The notes: a model not told the origin generated them from the letters alone. A stretch of DNA of 64,000 nt from Opitutus sp. (GCA_024998815.1 JACEUQ010000002.1:318501-382500), one strand, 5' to 3'. Numbered from the stretch's first letter, positions 10,854 to 19,650 are shown. Numbers and translations: made by a program.

Positions 10854-10883
10854 CTATTGAGCAACTTAACAAAACGGGCTGAC

Positions 10884-10911
10884 TAGGTTGTCCAATTGAC
10901 ATGGCAACCTA
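10884..10911. promoter_or_regulatory. inverted repeat at the integrase start, includes arm-like site
   Basis: TAGGTTG at 10884-10890 and CAACCTA at 10905-10911 form an inverted repeat just before the integrase ATG at 10915. The left part, AGGTTGtCCAA, recurs twice in tandem near the right end (48760-48770 and 48771-48781). It may be an integrase arm-type site, an operator, or both. Confidence 0.5.
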
Positions 10912-10917
10912 AACATG
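10896..10917 (+). promoter_or_regulatory. TTGACA start-associated motif, integrase
   Basis: TTGACA at 10896-10901 lies 13 nt before the integrase ATG. It is one of several copies with nearly the same spacing in this element. The position is too close to the ATG for an ordinary -35 box. Confidence 0.45.
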
Positions 10918-12129
10918 TCCCCGTCCGCATTCATCGTTTCCCGCTTCGTAAACCGTAACGGCATCACCTCCTGGCGAGTCGATGGCCGACTCCACGGCCT
11001 GCGCATCCGCAAGAACTTCAAAACCCGCGTCGAGGCCGGCGCTGAAAAAGACGCTCTAGATATTAAGGCGGCTCAGTCCGATACCGGCATCCGTGCCACC
11101 TCCACCCGCCTGACCGACGAACAGCTCCACGAAGCCGAGGCCGCGTTCCGTCGTTTGGCCGACGCGCCCAAGTCGCTCGAATTCTACCTCGATTACGCGT
11201 TGGCCAACTACCGCGCCCCCGAGCGCGAAATCACCGTGGATGACGCCGTCGCCGTCTACCTCGACACCAAGAAAAAAGAGCACGCCAACGGCATGCTGTC
11301 CGAGTGCCAGTTGAAGGACATCCGCGTCCGCCTCGAAGTCCTCATAAAGTCGTTCCGTGGCAAATCGCTCGCGGTGCTCTCCCGTGAAACCCTCGCCGCC
11401 CATTGTCAGCGCGGCACCCCCAAGCCCAAGACCTTTAACAACAGGCGCGGCATCCTGTTTACCTTTTTCAAGTTCGCCTTCTGTCAGGACTGGGTCGCCG
11501 CCAACCCGCTGGAAAAGGTGCCCCACCTGCGCATCGCCCATCGTCGCGGTTCGGCCAAGACCCTAAACGCCGAGCAGTCCGTCGCCCTCATGCGCCACGT
11601 CGAGCAGATCGACGGCGGGGCCTTGGTGCCGTTCTTCGCCTTGGCGCTCTTCGCCGGGATTCGTCCCTGCCTGCGCACCGGCGAAATCTTCAAGCTCAAG
11701 CCCGAGCACGTCCGCCTCGATACCGGCGTCATCCTAATCGAACCCGAGGTTTCGAAGGTCCGCATGAAGCGCAACGTAACCATTCCGGCCAATCTCGCCG
11801 CCTGGTTAACCGCGTACCCAATCAGCCGTTTCCCGATCATCCCTAAAAACCTGCAACACCAGCGGGCGCGCATCGCCGAAAAGTTCGGCCTCTCCCACGA
11901 CATCATGCGGCACACGTTTATTTCCATGCACGTGGCCAAATACCGCTCGATGGGTGAAGCGGCGCTCCAAGCGGGTAATTCGGAAAGCATCATCCGCAAG
12001 CACTACCTTGACCTCAAAACGCCCGCCGAGGCCGAGCAGTTCTTCGGTATCCTGCCAACGCCAGTCGTTGCCGTCGCCACGGCCACGGTCACGCCGTTGG
12101 AGGTGCTGCCCCTGGCTATCGCCGCGTAA
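10915..12129 (+). CDS. int: tyrosine-type site-specific integrase
   Basis: Catalyses integration and excision of the element at tRNA-Ser. The 404-residue protein has an N-terminal part with the repeat-like DGRLHGLRIRKNF (an AP2-like or arm-binding region), a SAM-like core-binding domain at about 105-205, and a catalytic domain from about 215. Likely active residues are R250 (FAGIR), K about 284, the H328/R332/H333 cluster in SHDIMRHTF and the nucleophile Y364 in IRKHYLDL. The His usually found near the second Arg is replaced by Asn in AGNSES. It lies 62 bp from attL and reads away from the tRNA. A degraded relative sits beyond attR at 48995. Confidence 0.93.
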   Translation: MSPSAFIVSRFVNRNGITSWRVDGRLHGLRIRKNFKTRVEAGAEKDALDIKAAQSDTGIRATSTRLTDEQLHEAEAAFRRLADAPKSLEFYLDYALANYRAPEREITVDDAVAVYLDTKKKEHANGMLSECQLKDIRVRLEVLIKSFRGKSLAVLSRETLAAHCQRGTPKPKTFNNRRGILFTFFKFAFCQDWVAANPLEKVPHLRIAHRRGSAKTLNAEQSVALMRHVEQIDGGALVPFFALALFAGIRPCLRTGEIFKLKPEHVRLDTGVILIEPEVSKVRMKRNVTIPANLAAWLTAYPISRFPIIPKNLQHQRARIAEKFGLSHDIMRHTFISMHVAKYRSMGEAALQAGNSESIIRKHYLDLKTPAEAEQFFGILPTPVVAVATATVTPLEVLPLAIAA

Positions 12130-12174
12130 GTCCACTGGAACCACCGGTCGCAACCACGCCACCCCAACAACCCG

Positions 12175-12204
12175 CCCGCACCTTCACCGGTGCGGGCTTT
12201 TTTG
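12175..12204 (+). terminator. terminator behind integrase
   Basis: CCCGCACC at 12175-12182 pairs with GGTGCGGG at 12189-12196 with a 6-nt loop, followed by CTTTTTT. It separates the integrase from the small HTH gene. Confidence 0.8.
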
Positions 12205-12217
12205 TGCCCCGCCCACG

Positions 12218-12241
12218 TTGACACCCCGCCTTGAGCGCATG
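12218..12241 (+). promoter_or_regulatory. TTGACA start-associated motif, HTH gene
   Basis: GTTGACAC with TTGACA at 12218-12223, 15 nt before the ATG at 12239. Confidence 0.45.
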
Positions 12242-12484
12242 AACCCACCCACCGTTTCCGCTCCCTGCATCAGTCCGCAGATCAACTCCCAGCTCACCGA
12301 CATCGTCGGTCTTCGCACCAGTGGTATTTTCCCCGCCGGTCGTGAACCCTCCATCCGCACCCTGCGCGAATGGTCCAAACTTCGCCGCATCCCTCACCAC
12401 CGCGTCGGCCACTTCGTTTATTATGATCCGGCCGAGGTTTCGTTGCACATCCGCACCAAACTAAAAATCCCCGCCCGAGGTTAA
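12239..12484 (+). CDS. small excisionase-like DNA-binding protein
   Basis: An 81-residue protein directly behind the integrase and its terminator. The central part, SIRTLREWSKLRRIPHHRVG followed by HFVYYDPAEVSLHIRTKL, has the pattern of winged-helix/MerR-like excisionases: a recognition helix, a turn with Gly, then a short beta segment ending in a Tyr/Asp pair. A role in excision or in directing the integrase is inferred from size and position. Its last codons (HIRTKLKIPARG) are copied in the degraded element beyond attR, fused there to an integrase start. The start is supported by the preceding TTGACA motif. Confidence 0.7.
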   Translation: MNPPTVSAPCISPQINSQLTDIVGLRTSGIFPAGREPSIRTLREWSKLRRIPHHRVGHFVYYDPAEVSLHIRTKLKIPARG

Positions 12485-12866
12485 AAGTAGCGTGGAGTCG
12501 TGTTGCGTCGTGTCCCTGCGCAGGGAATCGACAGGGGGCGCAGTGCGTGGGCGTTTGGGGCCCCGCACAGTATCCAAATCCAGCCCTCGGTTCCCTCAAA
12601 AACCCATTTAATCGCAAATTAAATGCCTGCCTTTAGAGCCCATTCATAAAACCGGCTTAAATGCGTAATCGTTTGATCCATGCAGGGAAGGCTACACACC
12701 CCACAGCCGCTTGGGGCTTGTATGGGCTAACGGCAACGCGGGTTCGAGGGTTTCCCCTCCTTCCTGCGGTGTGGCGCGTCCCTTTCTCCGGCCGAGCGCT
12801 TTTTCGCGCCGGTCAACGGTGACCGTTTTTCACCTCCGCCCGTCCACCTCCGTCTGTCGCCTCTCC
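12485..12866. other. 382-bp spacer with palindromic repeat
   Basis: No supportable gene. It holds the first copy of a 30-bp repeat with a 14-bp palindrome (12502-12531) and ends in a heptamer tract before the next start codon. A short TAAAT-rich stretch lies at 12604-12660. Confidence 0.5.
12502..12531. repeat. 30-bp repeat with palindrome TCCCTGCGCAGGGA, copy 1
   Basis: Matches 23210-23239 in 29 of 30 positions. The core TCCCTGCGCAGGGA (12513-12526) is a perfect 14-bp palindrome. Both copies lie immediately behind the last stop codon of a gene block. Confidence 0.7.
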
Positions 12867-12867
12867 A
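12833..12867 (+). repeat. 7-bp repeat tract before unknown gene
   Basis: Five successive degenerate heptamers (CCTCCGC, CCGTCCA, CCTCCGT, CTGTCGC, CTCTCCA) run straight into the ATG at 12867. Similar tracts precede several head genes. Confidence 0.6.
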
Positions 12868-14065
12868 TGTCCGACCCTCGTCCCCTCCGGTTCACGCGCC
12901 CCGATCTGCTGCGCGCTCTCGCCCCCGAACTGCTCTGCGAACTATTGGTACGCTTCCCCGCGTTCCTCGCCGCCGCCGGAATTGACCTCGCCGACCTCGG
13001 AACGAACGAGAAGCGCTTCGCCGCCTGCCGCCCACTCATTGACGAACTTCTTAAAAACGGTCCGACCACCCCAACGCCGTTGGTGGAGGCGTTGTTCATC
13101 ATCTCGGTGCTCGCCGAACCTGAACCCACCGAGGAGCTTTGGCACACGCTCATCCACGGTGGCATCGCGATTCCGCCCGACGCCTCTCTCGCCGACTTGG
13201 CATTGACCTTGTGGCTGCGGGCACCGGACAAGGCCCGCCAACTTTACCTAGGCCGCGTGCAACTGCGCACCCGCTCCTTTGAAACCCATGCCGCACGCAC
13301 GTTTTTAAAAACCGCATCACTTCGACCCGTGAGCGACGCGGCGCTTGCCGAGCTCCGTCACGCCATCGAACTGTTTTGCATCAAGCAAAACCGCCCTGCC
13401 GGTTGCCAGGTCTTCGCCTACCAACGCGGCCACGAGCACTGGTTCATGATCCGCCGCAGTGATCGGTTTAAGCGCATCGCCACTGTCAACGCGACGGTCT
13501 CAGCGACTCCGCTGGTTTCTACGCCGAGGCCTTTGATGTGGTCGTGCTCGATCCCGAAAATGAGCACCTTCACATCCACGCCGAGGGCGTTCGCGCCACC
13601 CGCATGTACAGCGCCCTATTTGGCTTCGTCCTCTACGGACGCGACGCCCATTTCGAGGACTGCGGCCGCTTCACCCTGGACCCGCTCCGCGACCTAGGCC
13701 GCGCCGCCTTGGCCTGTGCCGACGTGCCCGGCATCCGCGATATCCAGTTGGTCGAACTCCACGTCGAGTCCGGAACCCCTCTTGTCTGTAAGATCAGCTT
13801 CAAAGCCGAAGACGTGTTCGCCATGCTCGAAGACAAAGAAATTCAACTGACCATTCACCATCGTCGGCTACGGGCCGTCTTTCTTTTTCACTTCAAAGGC
13901 GACGCCAAGCCTCGCCGCGTGACGATCAAACCCCGCAACCAAACCTGCTACCAACACGACGCAGACAGCCGTGTGGTCGCGGCTTGGATGATCAAACGCG
14001 GCTTTGCGAAAACAACTCCTCCCGCCAAGGAGGTTCAAGATGTCTCCCATCTGGAGAGCTCTTGA
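12867..14065 (+). pseudogene. unrecognised protein, interrupted by a frameshift
   Basis: Two reading frames join into one protein of about 400 residues. The first runs from ATG 12867 (MSDPRPLRFTRPDLLRALAP) to about 13490; the second is open from about 13472 and continues to the stop at 14065. Around the join, HWFMIRRSDRF in the first frame is naturally continued by DGLSDSAGFYAEAFDVVVLD in the second, which needs a one-base loss (or two-base gain) near 13490. No canonical slippery heptamer is in phase there, so mutation or a sequencing error is likelier than programmed frameshifting. The N-terminal half is helical and Leu-rich; the C-terminal half is alpha/beta. I do not recognise the family. 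It overlaps the next gene. Confidence 0.6.
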
Positions 14066-15092
14066 ACTGGTCGGGGCCGACGCCCGCACCCTGCCTCACT
14101 GGGAAAAGGGGCTCGGCTTAGCCGATCTCGCCTTGCTGCAACCCTACCTCACGCCACGCGCCAAGCGGGCCACCAGCAAGCCGTGTGAGGAAACGTTTAA
14201 GGGGCATGGCTGCCGTTACCGCATCGTCGAACACGACGACGACACCATCGTCGGCATTTGCGACGAGGGCCGCTGCGAGCGTCGTACCTTCACCGCCGAC
14301 GAGATTGTTCTCTACGGTTTTAATGACCGTAAACTATCCACCGACATCGCCCGCGCCCTCGGGGTTTCCCCGGTGGCCGAACCGCTCATTGAGGTGCCCT
14401 CGGTTCTGCACATCGCCACCCTGATTGGGGCGGCAGGTCTGGGCTTGCCTGTCTTGCTCATCCGCGCCGGTTGTCCCGTTGGTCTGCTCCAGTGCCTCCA
14501 GAAACTGAGCTATGATCGCCGCGAGGGTGGGCTGATTTTACTCCTCCCCACCTTGAAGGGGTTGGGCCAGGCGCCCTGTGATTTCGCCGAAAAACGCCGT
14601 TGGCCGTTCCTCGTGCTGGACGAACACCTGTTCTTCCGCACCCAGGGGATTCAGGGCACCAGCTCCGCCCGCGACGAGTTGGACGCACTCGCCGAGGGGT
14701 TGCTCGGGCAGGCCGCGCGCTCGCGTGTTCCCTCTCCCCCTGGCTCGCGGTGGACAGACGTGCAGATCACTATTTTGTCTACCGACACTTACCGGGCCAA
14801 AGTTTCTGTCCGGGGCACGCCGGTGCGTACCCTCACCGCAGCCGACTTCGGCATGGAGGATAAGCGCACCAAAAAGCCCAACGATCAGTGGACGTTACTG
14901 CTGGGCTTGGCCGGTGGTCAGGGGCGTTTCGACCGCCAACTCGGTGCGCGAATGAAGTTCACCGCGGGCAAGCACCATAAGCTGCGCCTCAACGAAGCCC
15001 TGCGTGCGACCTTCGGTATTGCCGGTGACCCCGTGGACTGGACCGAGGACGAAAACTGCTGGTCGTCTAACTTCGCTATCAGCCTGCAATAG
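14040..15092 (+). CDS. unrecognised protein paired with the preceding gene
   Basis: A 350-residue protein starting at ATG 14040 within the last codons of the preceding frame (26-nt overlap), so the two are probably co-translated. Near residues 48-90 it carries three well spaced cysteines in KPCEETFKGHGCRYRI and ICDEGRCERR, which could form a small metal site. The middle part alternates strands and helices. The C-terminal third, with GGQGRFDRQLGARMKF and HHKLRLNEALRATFGI, looks like a helical DNA- or RNA-binding domain, but this is a guess. I do not know a family for it. Its place between integrase and replication genes is where elements often carry accessory or defence genes. Confidence 0.6.
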   Translation: MSPIWRALELVGADARTLPHWEKGLGLADLALLQPYLTPRAKRATSKPCEETFKGHGCRYRIVEHDDDTIVGICDEGRCERRTFTADEIVLYGFNDRKLSTDIARALGVSPVAEPLIEVPSVLHIATLIGAAGLGLPVLLIRAGCPVGLLQCLQKLSYDRREGGLILLLPTLKGLGQAPCDFAEKRRWPFLVLDEHLFFRTQGIQGTSSARDELDALAEGLLGQAARSRVPSPPGSRWTDVQITILSTDTYRAKVSVRGTPVRTLTAADFGMEDKRTKKPNDQWTLLLGLAGGQGRFDRQLGARMKFTAGKHHKLRLNEALRATFGIAGDPVDWTEDENCWSSNFAISLQ

Positions 15093-15181
15093 GCTGAAAA
15101 CCGCCCTTTTAGGCCCCAGCTGGAACAAGTCGTTTTGTAAAAATCGCCTATTTTCGAGTTTTTTATTTTTCCGATATAACA

Positions 15182-15219
15182 CCCGAAACCGCTCCAAATG
15201 AGCTGTTTCGGGTTTTTTT
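15182..15219 (+). terminator. terminator behind the unknown cassette
   Basis: CCCGAAAC (15182-15189) pairs with GTTTCGGG (15205-15212), with an inner GCTC/GAGC stem, then seven T. It closes the cassette 12867-15092. Confidence 0.85.
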
Positions 15220-15225
15220 GTGCCT

Positions 15226-15245
15226 GAATAATGGGCGACTTATTC
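15226..15245. promoter_or_regulatory. candidate operator GAATAA-N8-TTATTC
   Basis: Perfect 6-bp inverted repeat with an 8-nt spacer just behind the terminator and upstream of the early-module HTH gene at 15362. It is AT-rich in a GC-rich setting. A regulatory role is inferred from position only. Confidence 0.35.
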
Positions 15246-15361
15246 CGAAACAGAAGCACTTGTTCCCAAAGGGGGGTGACATGCATCTCCCAAAAATCTG
15301 CTCACACCACGCGCCTAGTCGCTGCCCATTTGACACGGGCTCCTGCCGTAACCCCGGCACG

Positions 15362-15649
15362 ATGTCACCCGATACCCGAATCGATGAACTCCGCACCCAG
15401 GTCGTATCGCTGACCGAACAACTTAGATCCCTGCTCGGTGCCGCTATCCCGCCACGGATGGTGGTAACGGTGCCCGAACTGGCATTTCGCTGGAGCCTAA
15501 GCATCGAAACCATCCGGCGGATGATCCGCCGCGGCGATCTGGCGTCGGTGCGTGGCCAAGCTCCCTACGCCATCGCCCTCTCCGAGGTCTACCGCTTCGA
15601 AAGCGGAACCCGCACGGCGACCAGGCTCCGCAAGGGAGGTGCCGCGTGA
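15362..15649 (+). CDS. small helix-turn-helix (MerR/excisionase-type) protein
   Basis: A 95-residue protein opening the early operon. A longer frame starts at 15218, but the ATG at 15362 gives a compact protein: a short coiled coil (IDELRTQVVSLTEQLRSLL) followed by an HTH_17-like domain with TVPELAFRWSLSIETIRRMI and RRGDLASVRG. Such proteins act as excisionases or early-gene regulators. TTGACA occurs upstream at 15330-15335 but at 26 nt, longer than elsewhere. The stop overlaps the GTG of the next gene (GTGA). Confidence 0.7.
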   Translation: MSPDTRIDELRTQVVSLTEQLRSLLGAAIPPRMVVTVPELAFRWSLSIETIRRMIRRGDLASVRGQAPYAIALSEVYRFESGTRTATRLRKGGAA

Positions 15650-16032
15650 AGCTCACCGAACACCGGATCCAGGCGGGTCTGTTCAAGTGGGCCAAGCTGG
15701 CCTCCGCCCGTCACCCCGAGCTCGCGCTCCTCTTCGCCATCCCCAACGGCGGCGCCCGCGACCCGATCACCGGCGCGATGCTCAAGGCCGAGGGCGTCAA
15801 GCGGGGCGTTCCCGACCTGTTTCTACCTACCCCGGTCGGGACCTACCACGGGCTGTTTCTCGAAATGAAAACCGCCAGCGGTCGCCTCAGCCCCGAGCAG
15901 CACCAGTGGCAACACGGCCTGATCGAGCAGGGCTACGCCTGCGTCACCGCCCATAGCCTCGAACAGGCCATCGACACCCTCACGCGTTACCTCACCGGCC
16001 GGCTCGAACTGCCCACACCGGGCGCGCGTTAA
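15646..16032 (+). CDS. VRR-NUC domain nuclease
   Basis: A 128-residue protein starting at GTG, overlapping the previous stop and preceded by a good ribosome-binding site (GGGAGGTG). The whole length is a VRR-NUC fold: IPNGGARDPITGAMLKAEGV, then GVPDLFLP and FLEMKTASGRLSPEQ, which supply the PD-(D/E)xK acidic and lysine residues. Family members are Holliday-junction or structure-specific nucleases, frequent in phage replication modules. It is expected to act in recombination or replication of the element. Confidence 0.9.
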   Translation: MKLTEHRIQAGLFKWAKLASARHPELALLFAIPNGGARDPITGAMLKAEGVKRGVPDLFLPTPVGTYHGLFLEMKTASGRLSPEQHQWQHGLIEQGYACVTAHSLEQAIDTLTRYLTGRLELPTPGAR

Positions 16033-16060
16033 AAATTTCCCCTCAGGAAAAACCAACAAC

Positions 16061-17086
16061 ATGACCAAAACCAACACCCTCGAACTCGTGCGCGGCCCGC
16101 TCCAATCGGCCCAGCGCATCACCTTCTACGCACCTTCCGGCCTCGGAAAGTCGTCCTGTTTTAAGGACACGCCCGACACGATCTACCTCGATGCCGAGGG
16201 CGGCACGGAGCACCTCAACGTCACCCGTTTTCCCCGGCCCAAGTCGTGGGCGGACGTCGAGGCGGCCATCGAGTTCCTCGAAACGGGCAAACACGCCTTC
16301 CGATTCCTCGTCATCGATACCGCTGACTGGATCGAAAAGCTCCTCGTCGAGGACATCTGCCAAAAGTCCCACAAGGCCTCGATTGAGGACTTCGGGTACG
16401 GCAAGGGCTGGATCGCCGTCACCGAGCGGTGGTCGGCTTTCCTCGTCAGCCTGGACCGGCTGCGCGCCTCCGGCCTGCACATCGTTTTCCTGGCCCATTC
16501 CACGGTCAAAAAGTTTGAGCAACCCGACGCCGCCGGTTCCTACGACCGCTTCGAACTTAAACTCTCCAAGGGGTGCTCGGCTCTGCTCAAAGAGTGGTCG
16601 GACGCCGTCCTGTTTGGGAATTTCCACACCAAGGTAGTCGAGGCCACGGATGGCAAAAAACGGGCCATCGGTGGGCGCGAGCGGATCATCTACACGACCC
16701 ACTCGGCGGCCTACGACGCCAAGAACCGGCACGGCCTGCCTGAGTCCATGCCGATGTGCTGGGCCAGTTTTTCGCCGATCTTCGGTGCGTTTACCAAGAA
16801 TGTGCCGGCGTTGCCGCCGGTCGCGCCCGCACCGGTAGGCCCGTCCACCAAAGCCCAGATCGAGCAAATCGAGCTTTACTGGAAAACCCTCAAAAAGCCC
16901 TCTGCTGACAAGACTAAGGCGTTTGAGTGGCTGGGCTGCGACGCCGTCTCCGGTGACGAACACTGGACGGACCTTTCCGCAGCCCAGGCCGAGCGCCTCA
17001 TCGGGCTCCTGCAAAAGAAGATGAACGAGATCGGCGCGGCCACCTCCGCGCAGGTCGCTGCGGCCGGAAAGGCGGTGCTCGCATGA
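16061..17086 (+). CDS. phage AAA-type nucleotide-binding protein
   Basis: A 341-residue P-loop ATPase of the RecA-like phage family (AAA_24 type). Walker A is APSGLGKSS at 24-32 and Walker B is RFLVIDTADW near 80-90. A further conserved stretch is HIVFLAHSTVKKFEQ. The C-terminal 80 residues after an Ala/Pro linker form a small helical domain. In phages these genes sit beside Gp157 and DUF669 genes, as here, and are thought to serve recombination or replication. The stop overlaps the next start as ATGA. Confidence 0.85.
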   Translation: MTKTNTLELVRGPLQSAQRITFYAPSGLGKSSCFKDTPDTIYLDAEGGTEHLNVTRFPRPKSWADVEAAIEFLETGKHAFRFLVIDTADWIEKLLVEDICQKSHKASIEDFGYGKGWIAVTERWSAFLVSLDRLRASGLHIVFLAHSTVKKFEQPDAAGSYDRFELKLSKGCSALLKEWSDAVLFGNFHTKVVEATDGKKRAIGGRERIIYTTHSAAYDAKNRHGLPESMPMCWASFSPIFGAFTKNVPALPPVAPAPVGPSTKAQIEQIELYWKTLKKPSADKTKAFEWLGCDAVSGDEHWTDLSAAQAERLIGLLQKKMNEIGAATSAQVAAAGKAVLA

Positions 17087-17607
17087 AACTCTACGAGACC
17101 TTCATCGAGCTGGAAACCATCTGGGCCGAGGCCGAGCGCGTGCTCACCGGTGACGAAGTGGTCGATGCCGACGGCCAGCCGCTGACCGAGGACGCGGCGT
17201 TGGTCCGCCTTGAAGCCGCGTTGCAACGCATCGAGGGCGAGCGGGACGACAAGGCGGTCAAGATTGCCTGCTTTATCAAAAACCTCCGTGCCGAGGCTGA
17301 GGCGCTCAAAGCCGAAAAGGTACGCCTGGGCAAACGCCAGTCGGCGGCCGAGCGCACCGCCGACCGGGTGACTGCCTATCTGGAGCAATGGCTCCCGGCA
17401 GGGCTCAAAATCAAAGACTCCCGCGCCGCGCTATCCTGGCGGCGCAGCGAATTCGTGGACGTGCAAGGCACCGTCGACGACCTGCCGGTCGAGTTCATCC
17501 GCGTGAAACGCGAGGCCGACGTCAGCGCGATAAAAACCGCCCTCAAGGACGGCCAATCCCTCTCCTTCGCCCGGTTGGGCGAGCGGCAGAACCTTCAGAT
17601 CAAATAA
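17083..17607 (+). CDS. siphovirus Gp157-family protein
   Basis: A 174-residue protein with a long coiled coil in the first two thirds (KIACFIKNLRAEAEALKAEK and KRQSAAERTADRVTAYLEQW). A beta-rich end follows (FVDVQGTVDDLPVEFIRVKR, then EADVSAIKTALKDGQSLSFA), the layout of Gp157. Family members are linked to phage resistance to abortive infection and to recombination; the biochemical role is not settled. It is translationally coupled to the AAA gene and precedes the DUF669 gene by 18 nt. Confidence 0.88.
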   Translation: MKLYETFIELETIWAEAERVLTGDEVVDADGQPLTEDAALVRLEAALQRIEGERDDKAVKIACFIKNLRAEAEALKAEKVRLGKRQSAAERTADRVTAYLEQWLPAGLKIKDSRAALSWRRSEFVDVQGTVDDLPVEFIRVKREADVSAIKTALKDGQSLSFARLGERQNLQIK

Positions 17608-17625
17608 CCCAAACAGCATCAGAAC

Positions 17626-18075
17626 ATGAAATACGTTTCTAAAAACGCCGACAACTTGCCCCGCGTCGTCAAAGCGGGCGAATACCTCCTCACCGTCATC
17701 GAGGCCATCGAAACGGTCTCAAAAAACAGCGGTGATGAGATGATCAAGCTCCACCTCGAAGTCGAAGGCCACGGCTGCCGACTTTTCGACTACCTCGTGG
17801 CGAGTGAAAGCTCGGCCTGGAAGTTGGACACCTTCCGCAAGGCGATTGGCGAGGCGGTAGTCGAGGGCGAGGAAGTGGAATTGCACGCGGCCCGCTTGGT
17901 GGGCCGACGCGGTTACGCCCGGCTCAAGGTCGAGACCTACCAGGGCAAGGACTCCAACAAGGTGGAATTCTGGCTGACCGACCACGCCCCCGCTTCCGGC
18001 TCCAAGCTCCTAGCTCCCAGCTCCTCGCTCATGCCGTCCGGCACCGCCGGTAAGCCCGCCAAGGATCCGTTCTAA
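17626..18075 (+). CDS. DUF669 protein, probable single-strand DNA-binding protein
   Basis: A 149-residue protein with the DUF669 pattern: a beta-barrel-like core (AGEYLLTVIEAIETVSKNSG, then MIKLHLEVEG), CRLFDYLV, and GYARLKVETYQGKDSNKVEF. Members behave as phage SSB-like proteins. The C-terminal tail SGSKLLAPSSSLMPSG is encoded by five 7-bp repeats (17998-18032), so a heptamer tract has been absorbed into the reading frame. It is followed after 30 nt by a helicase gene. Confidence 0.85.
   Translation: MKYVSKNADNLPRVVKAGEYLLTVIEAIETVSKNSGDEMIKLHLEVEGHGCRLFDYLVASESSAWKLDTFRKAIGEAVVEGEEVELHAARLVGRRGYARLKVETYQGKDSNKVEFWLTDHAPASGSKLLAPSSSLMPSGTAGKPAKDPF
17998..18032 (+). repeat. 7-bp repeat tract inside the DUF669 gene
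   Basis: Five units (GGCTCCA, AGCTCCT, AGCTCCC, AGCTCCT, CGCTCAT) in the coding region, encoding the Ser/Leu-rich tail. Near-identical units fill the spacers at 29400 and 29834. Confidence 0.75.
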
Positions 18076-18105
18076 CCCGCAACGACAACCACCCGCGCCC
18101 CCGCC

Positions 18106-19650
18106 ATGAAACTTCGACCCTACCAGCAAACCTGCGTTGCCTCCCTGTTGGAAAAGTTCCGCGACCATCCCCGGTTGCTCGCCGTCCTGCCCACCGGGGC
18201 CGGCAAAACGATCATCCTCGCGGCGCTCGCCCACCGGCTGCAGCCGCTCAAAACGCTGGTGATCGCTCACCGCGAGGAGCTGATCCAGCAGGCGGTGGAC
18301 AAAATCCAGCAAGCCACCGGGTTGGTGGCCGAAGTCGAAAAGGCGGGGGCGCGGGCCAGCCTGTCGGCGCCGGTGGTGGTGGCTTCGGTGCAAACCCTGG
18401 CGCGGGAGGCGCGCCGGGGACGTTGGCCGCGTGACCAGTTCGGCTTGGTGGTGATCGACGAGGCGCACCACGCCTTGGCCGAGAGCTACCAGGCCGTGCT
18501 GGGCCACTTTCACGATCACGCCAAAATCCTCGGAGTGACCGCCACGCCCGACCGCGGCGACAAGCGCAGCCTCGGCGAGTACTTTTGCGAAGTGGGCTTC
18601 GAGATCGGCCTCCATGAGTTAATCAAAGCCGGTTTTCTATGCCGCATCGCGGTCAAAACCGTGCCGCTGCCGATTGACCTGTCCGCCGTGCGCACGGTCG
18701 CCGGTGATTTGAGCGACGCCGACTTGGGCGCAGCCATTGAGCCGTACCTGCAAAAAATCGTAGCCGAACTGAAAACCGCCATCGGTGACCGCAAGACGCT
18801 GGTGTTTCTCCCGCTGATTCGGACGTCCCAAATGTTCGTGGATCTCTGCCGCGCTGCTGGTTTCACCGCGGAGCACATCGACGGTCAGAGCCAGGACCGG
18901 GCCACCATCCTCGCCCGCTACGCCGCTGGTGAATTTCAAATATTAGCCAACTCGCTTCTGCTGACGGAGGGCTTCGATGACCCCTCGGTGGCCTGCGTGG
19001 TCTGCCTGCGCCCCACAAAGATCCGCGCGATGTATTCGCAGATCATCGGGCGTGGCACCCGCATCCACCCACAAAAGCAAAACCTACTGGTCCTCGATTT
19101 CCTCTGGCACACTGAACGCCACGCCTTGGTCCGGCCCGCTCACCTGGTTGCGTCTTCGCCCGCCGAGGCCGACACCATCACCGCCATTCTCGAAGCGGCG
19201 GCCAAGGAGTTCGGCACGAATGGCGGTGCCGACTCCGATGGGCGCGACCTGCTCGCGTTGGTGGCCGATGCCAAAGCCGAGCGAGAAAACGAACTGGTTA
19301 AACAACTGGACCAAAACGCCCGGCGCCGCAGTCAGTTGCTCGACCCGGTCGAATTCGCGCTGAGCCTGCACGAGGTCGATCTGGCCGAGTGGGAGCCGAC
19401 CATGCGGTGGCACGACCAAGCCGCCTCGGCCAAACAGCTTTCGGTGCTGCAAAACCTCGGCTTCGACCCGAACGCCGTGCGCAGCCGCGGTCACGCCTCG
19501 ATATTGCTAGATCGGGTGTTCATGCGCCGGAACCTGAAACTGGCCACGCCCAAACAGCTCGCCTGGTTGCGCCGTAAGAACCACCCGCACCCCGAAACCG
19601 CCTCCTTCACCGAGGCCAAGGCGTTTCTTTCCGCCCACTTCACCCGCTGA
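18106..19650 (+). CDS. DEAD/DEAH-box superfamily 2 helicase
   Basis: A 514-residue helicase of the phage/RadD-like type. Walker A is PTGAGKT at 30-36, motif Ia AHREELI near 54-60, DEAH at 118-121, motif III VTATPDRGD near 144-152, and motif VI is seen as IIGRGTRIHP. The C-terminal domain includes a short helical extension with repeated LxxLGF-type sequence. It probably unwinds DNA during replication or recombination of the element. Co-directional with DUF669 and the primase gene. Confidence 0.92.
   Translation: MKLRPYQQTCVASLLEKFRDHPRLLAVLPTGAGKTIILAALAHRLQPLKTLVIAHREELIQQAVDKIQQATGLVAEVEKAGARASLSAPVVVASVQTLAREARRGRWPRDQFGLVVIDEAHHALAESYQAVLGHFHDHAKILGVTATPDRGDKRSLGEYFCEVGFEIGLHELIKAGFLCRIAVKTVPLPIDLSAVRTVAGDLSDADLGAAIEPYLQKIVAELKTAIGDRKTLVFLPLIRTSQMFVDLCRAAGFTAEHIDGQSQDRATILARYAAGEFQILANSLLLTEGFDDPSVACVVCLRPTKIRAMYSQIIGRGTRIHPQKQNLLVLDFLWHTERHALVRPAHLVASSPAEADTITAILEAAAKEFGTNGGADSDGRDLLALVADAKAERENELVKQLDQNARRRSQLLDPVEFALSLHEVDLAEWEPTMRWHDQAASAKQLSVLQNLGFDPNAVRSRGHASILLDRVFMRRNLKLATPKQLAWLRRKNHPHPETASFTEAKAFLSAHFTR

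Noticed and set aside
16043-17014. 323-codon minus-strand frame opposite the AAA ATPase
   Set aside because: Shadow frame; the plus strand has a P-loop and overlapping neighbours in the same direction.
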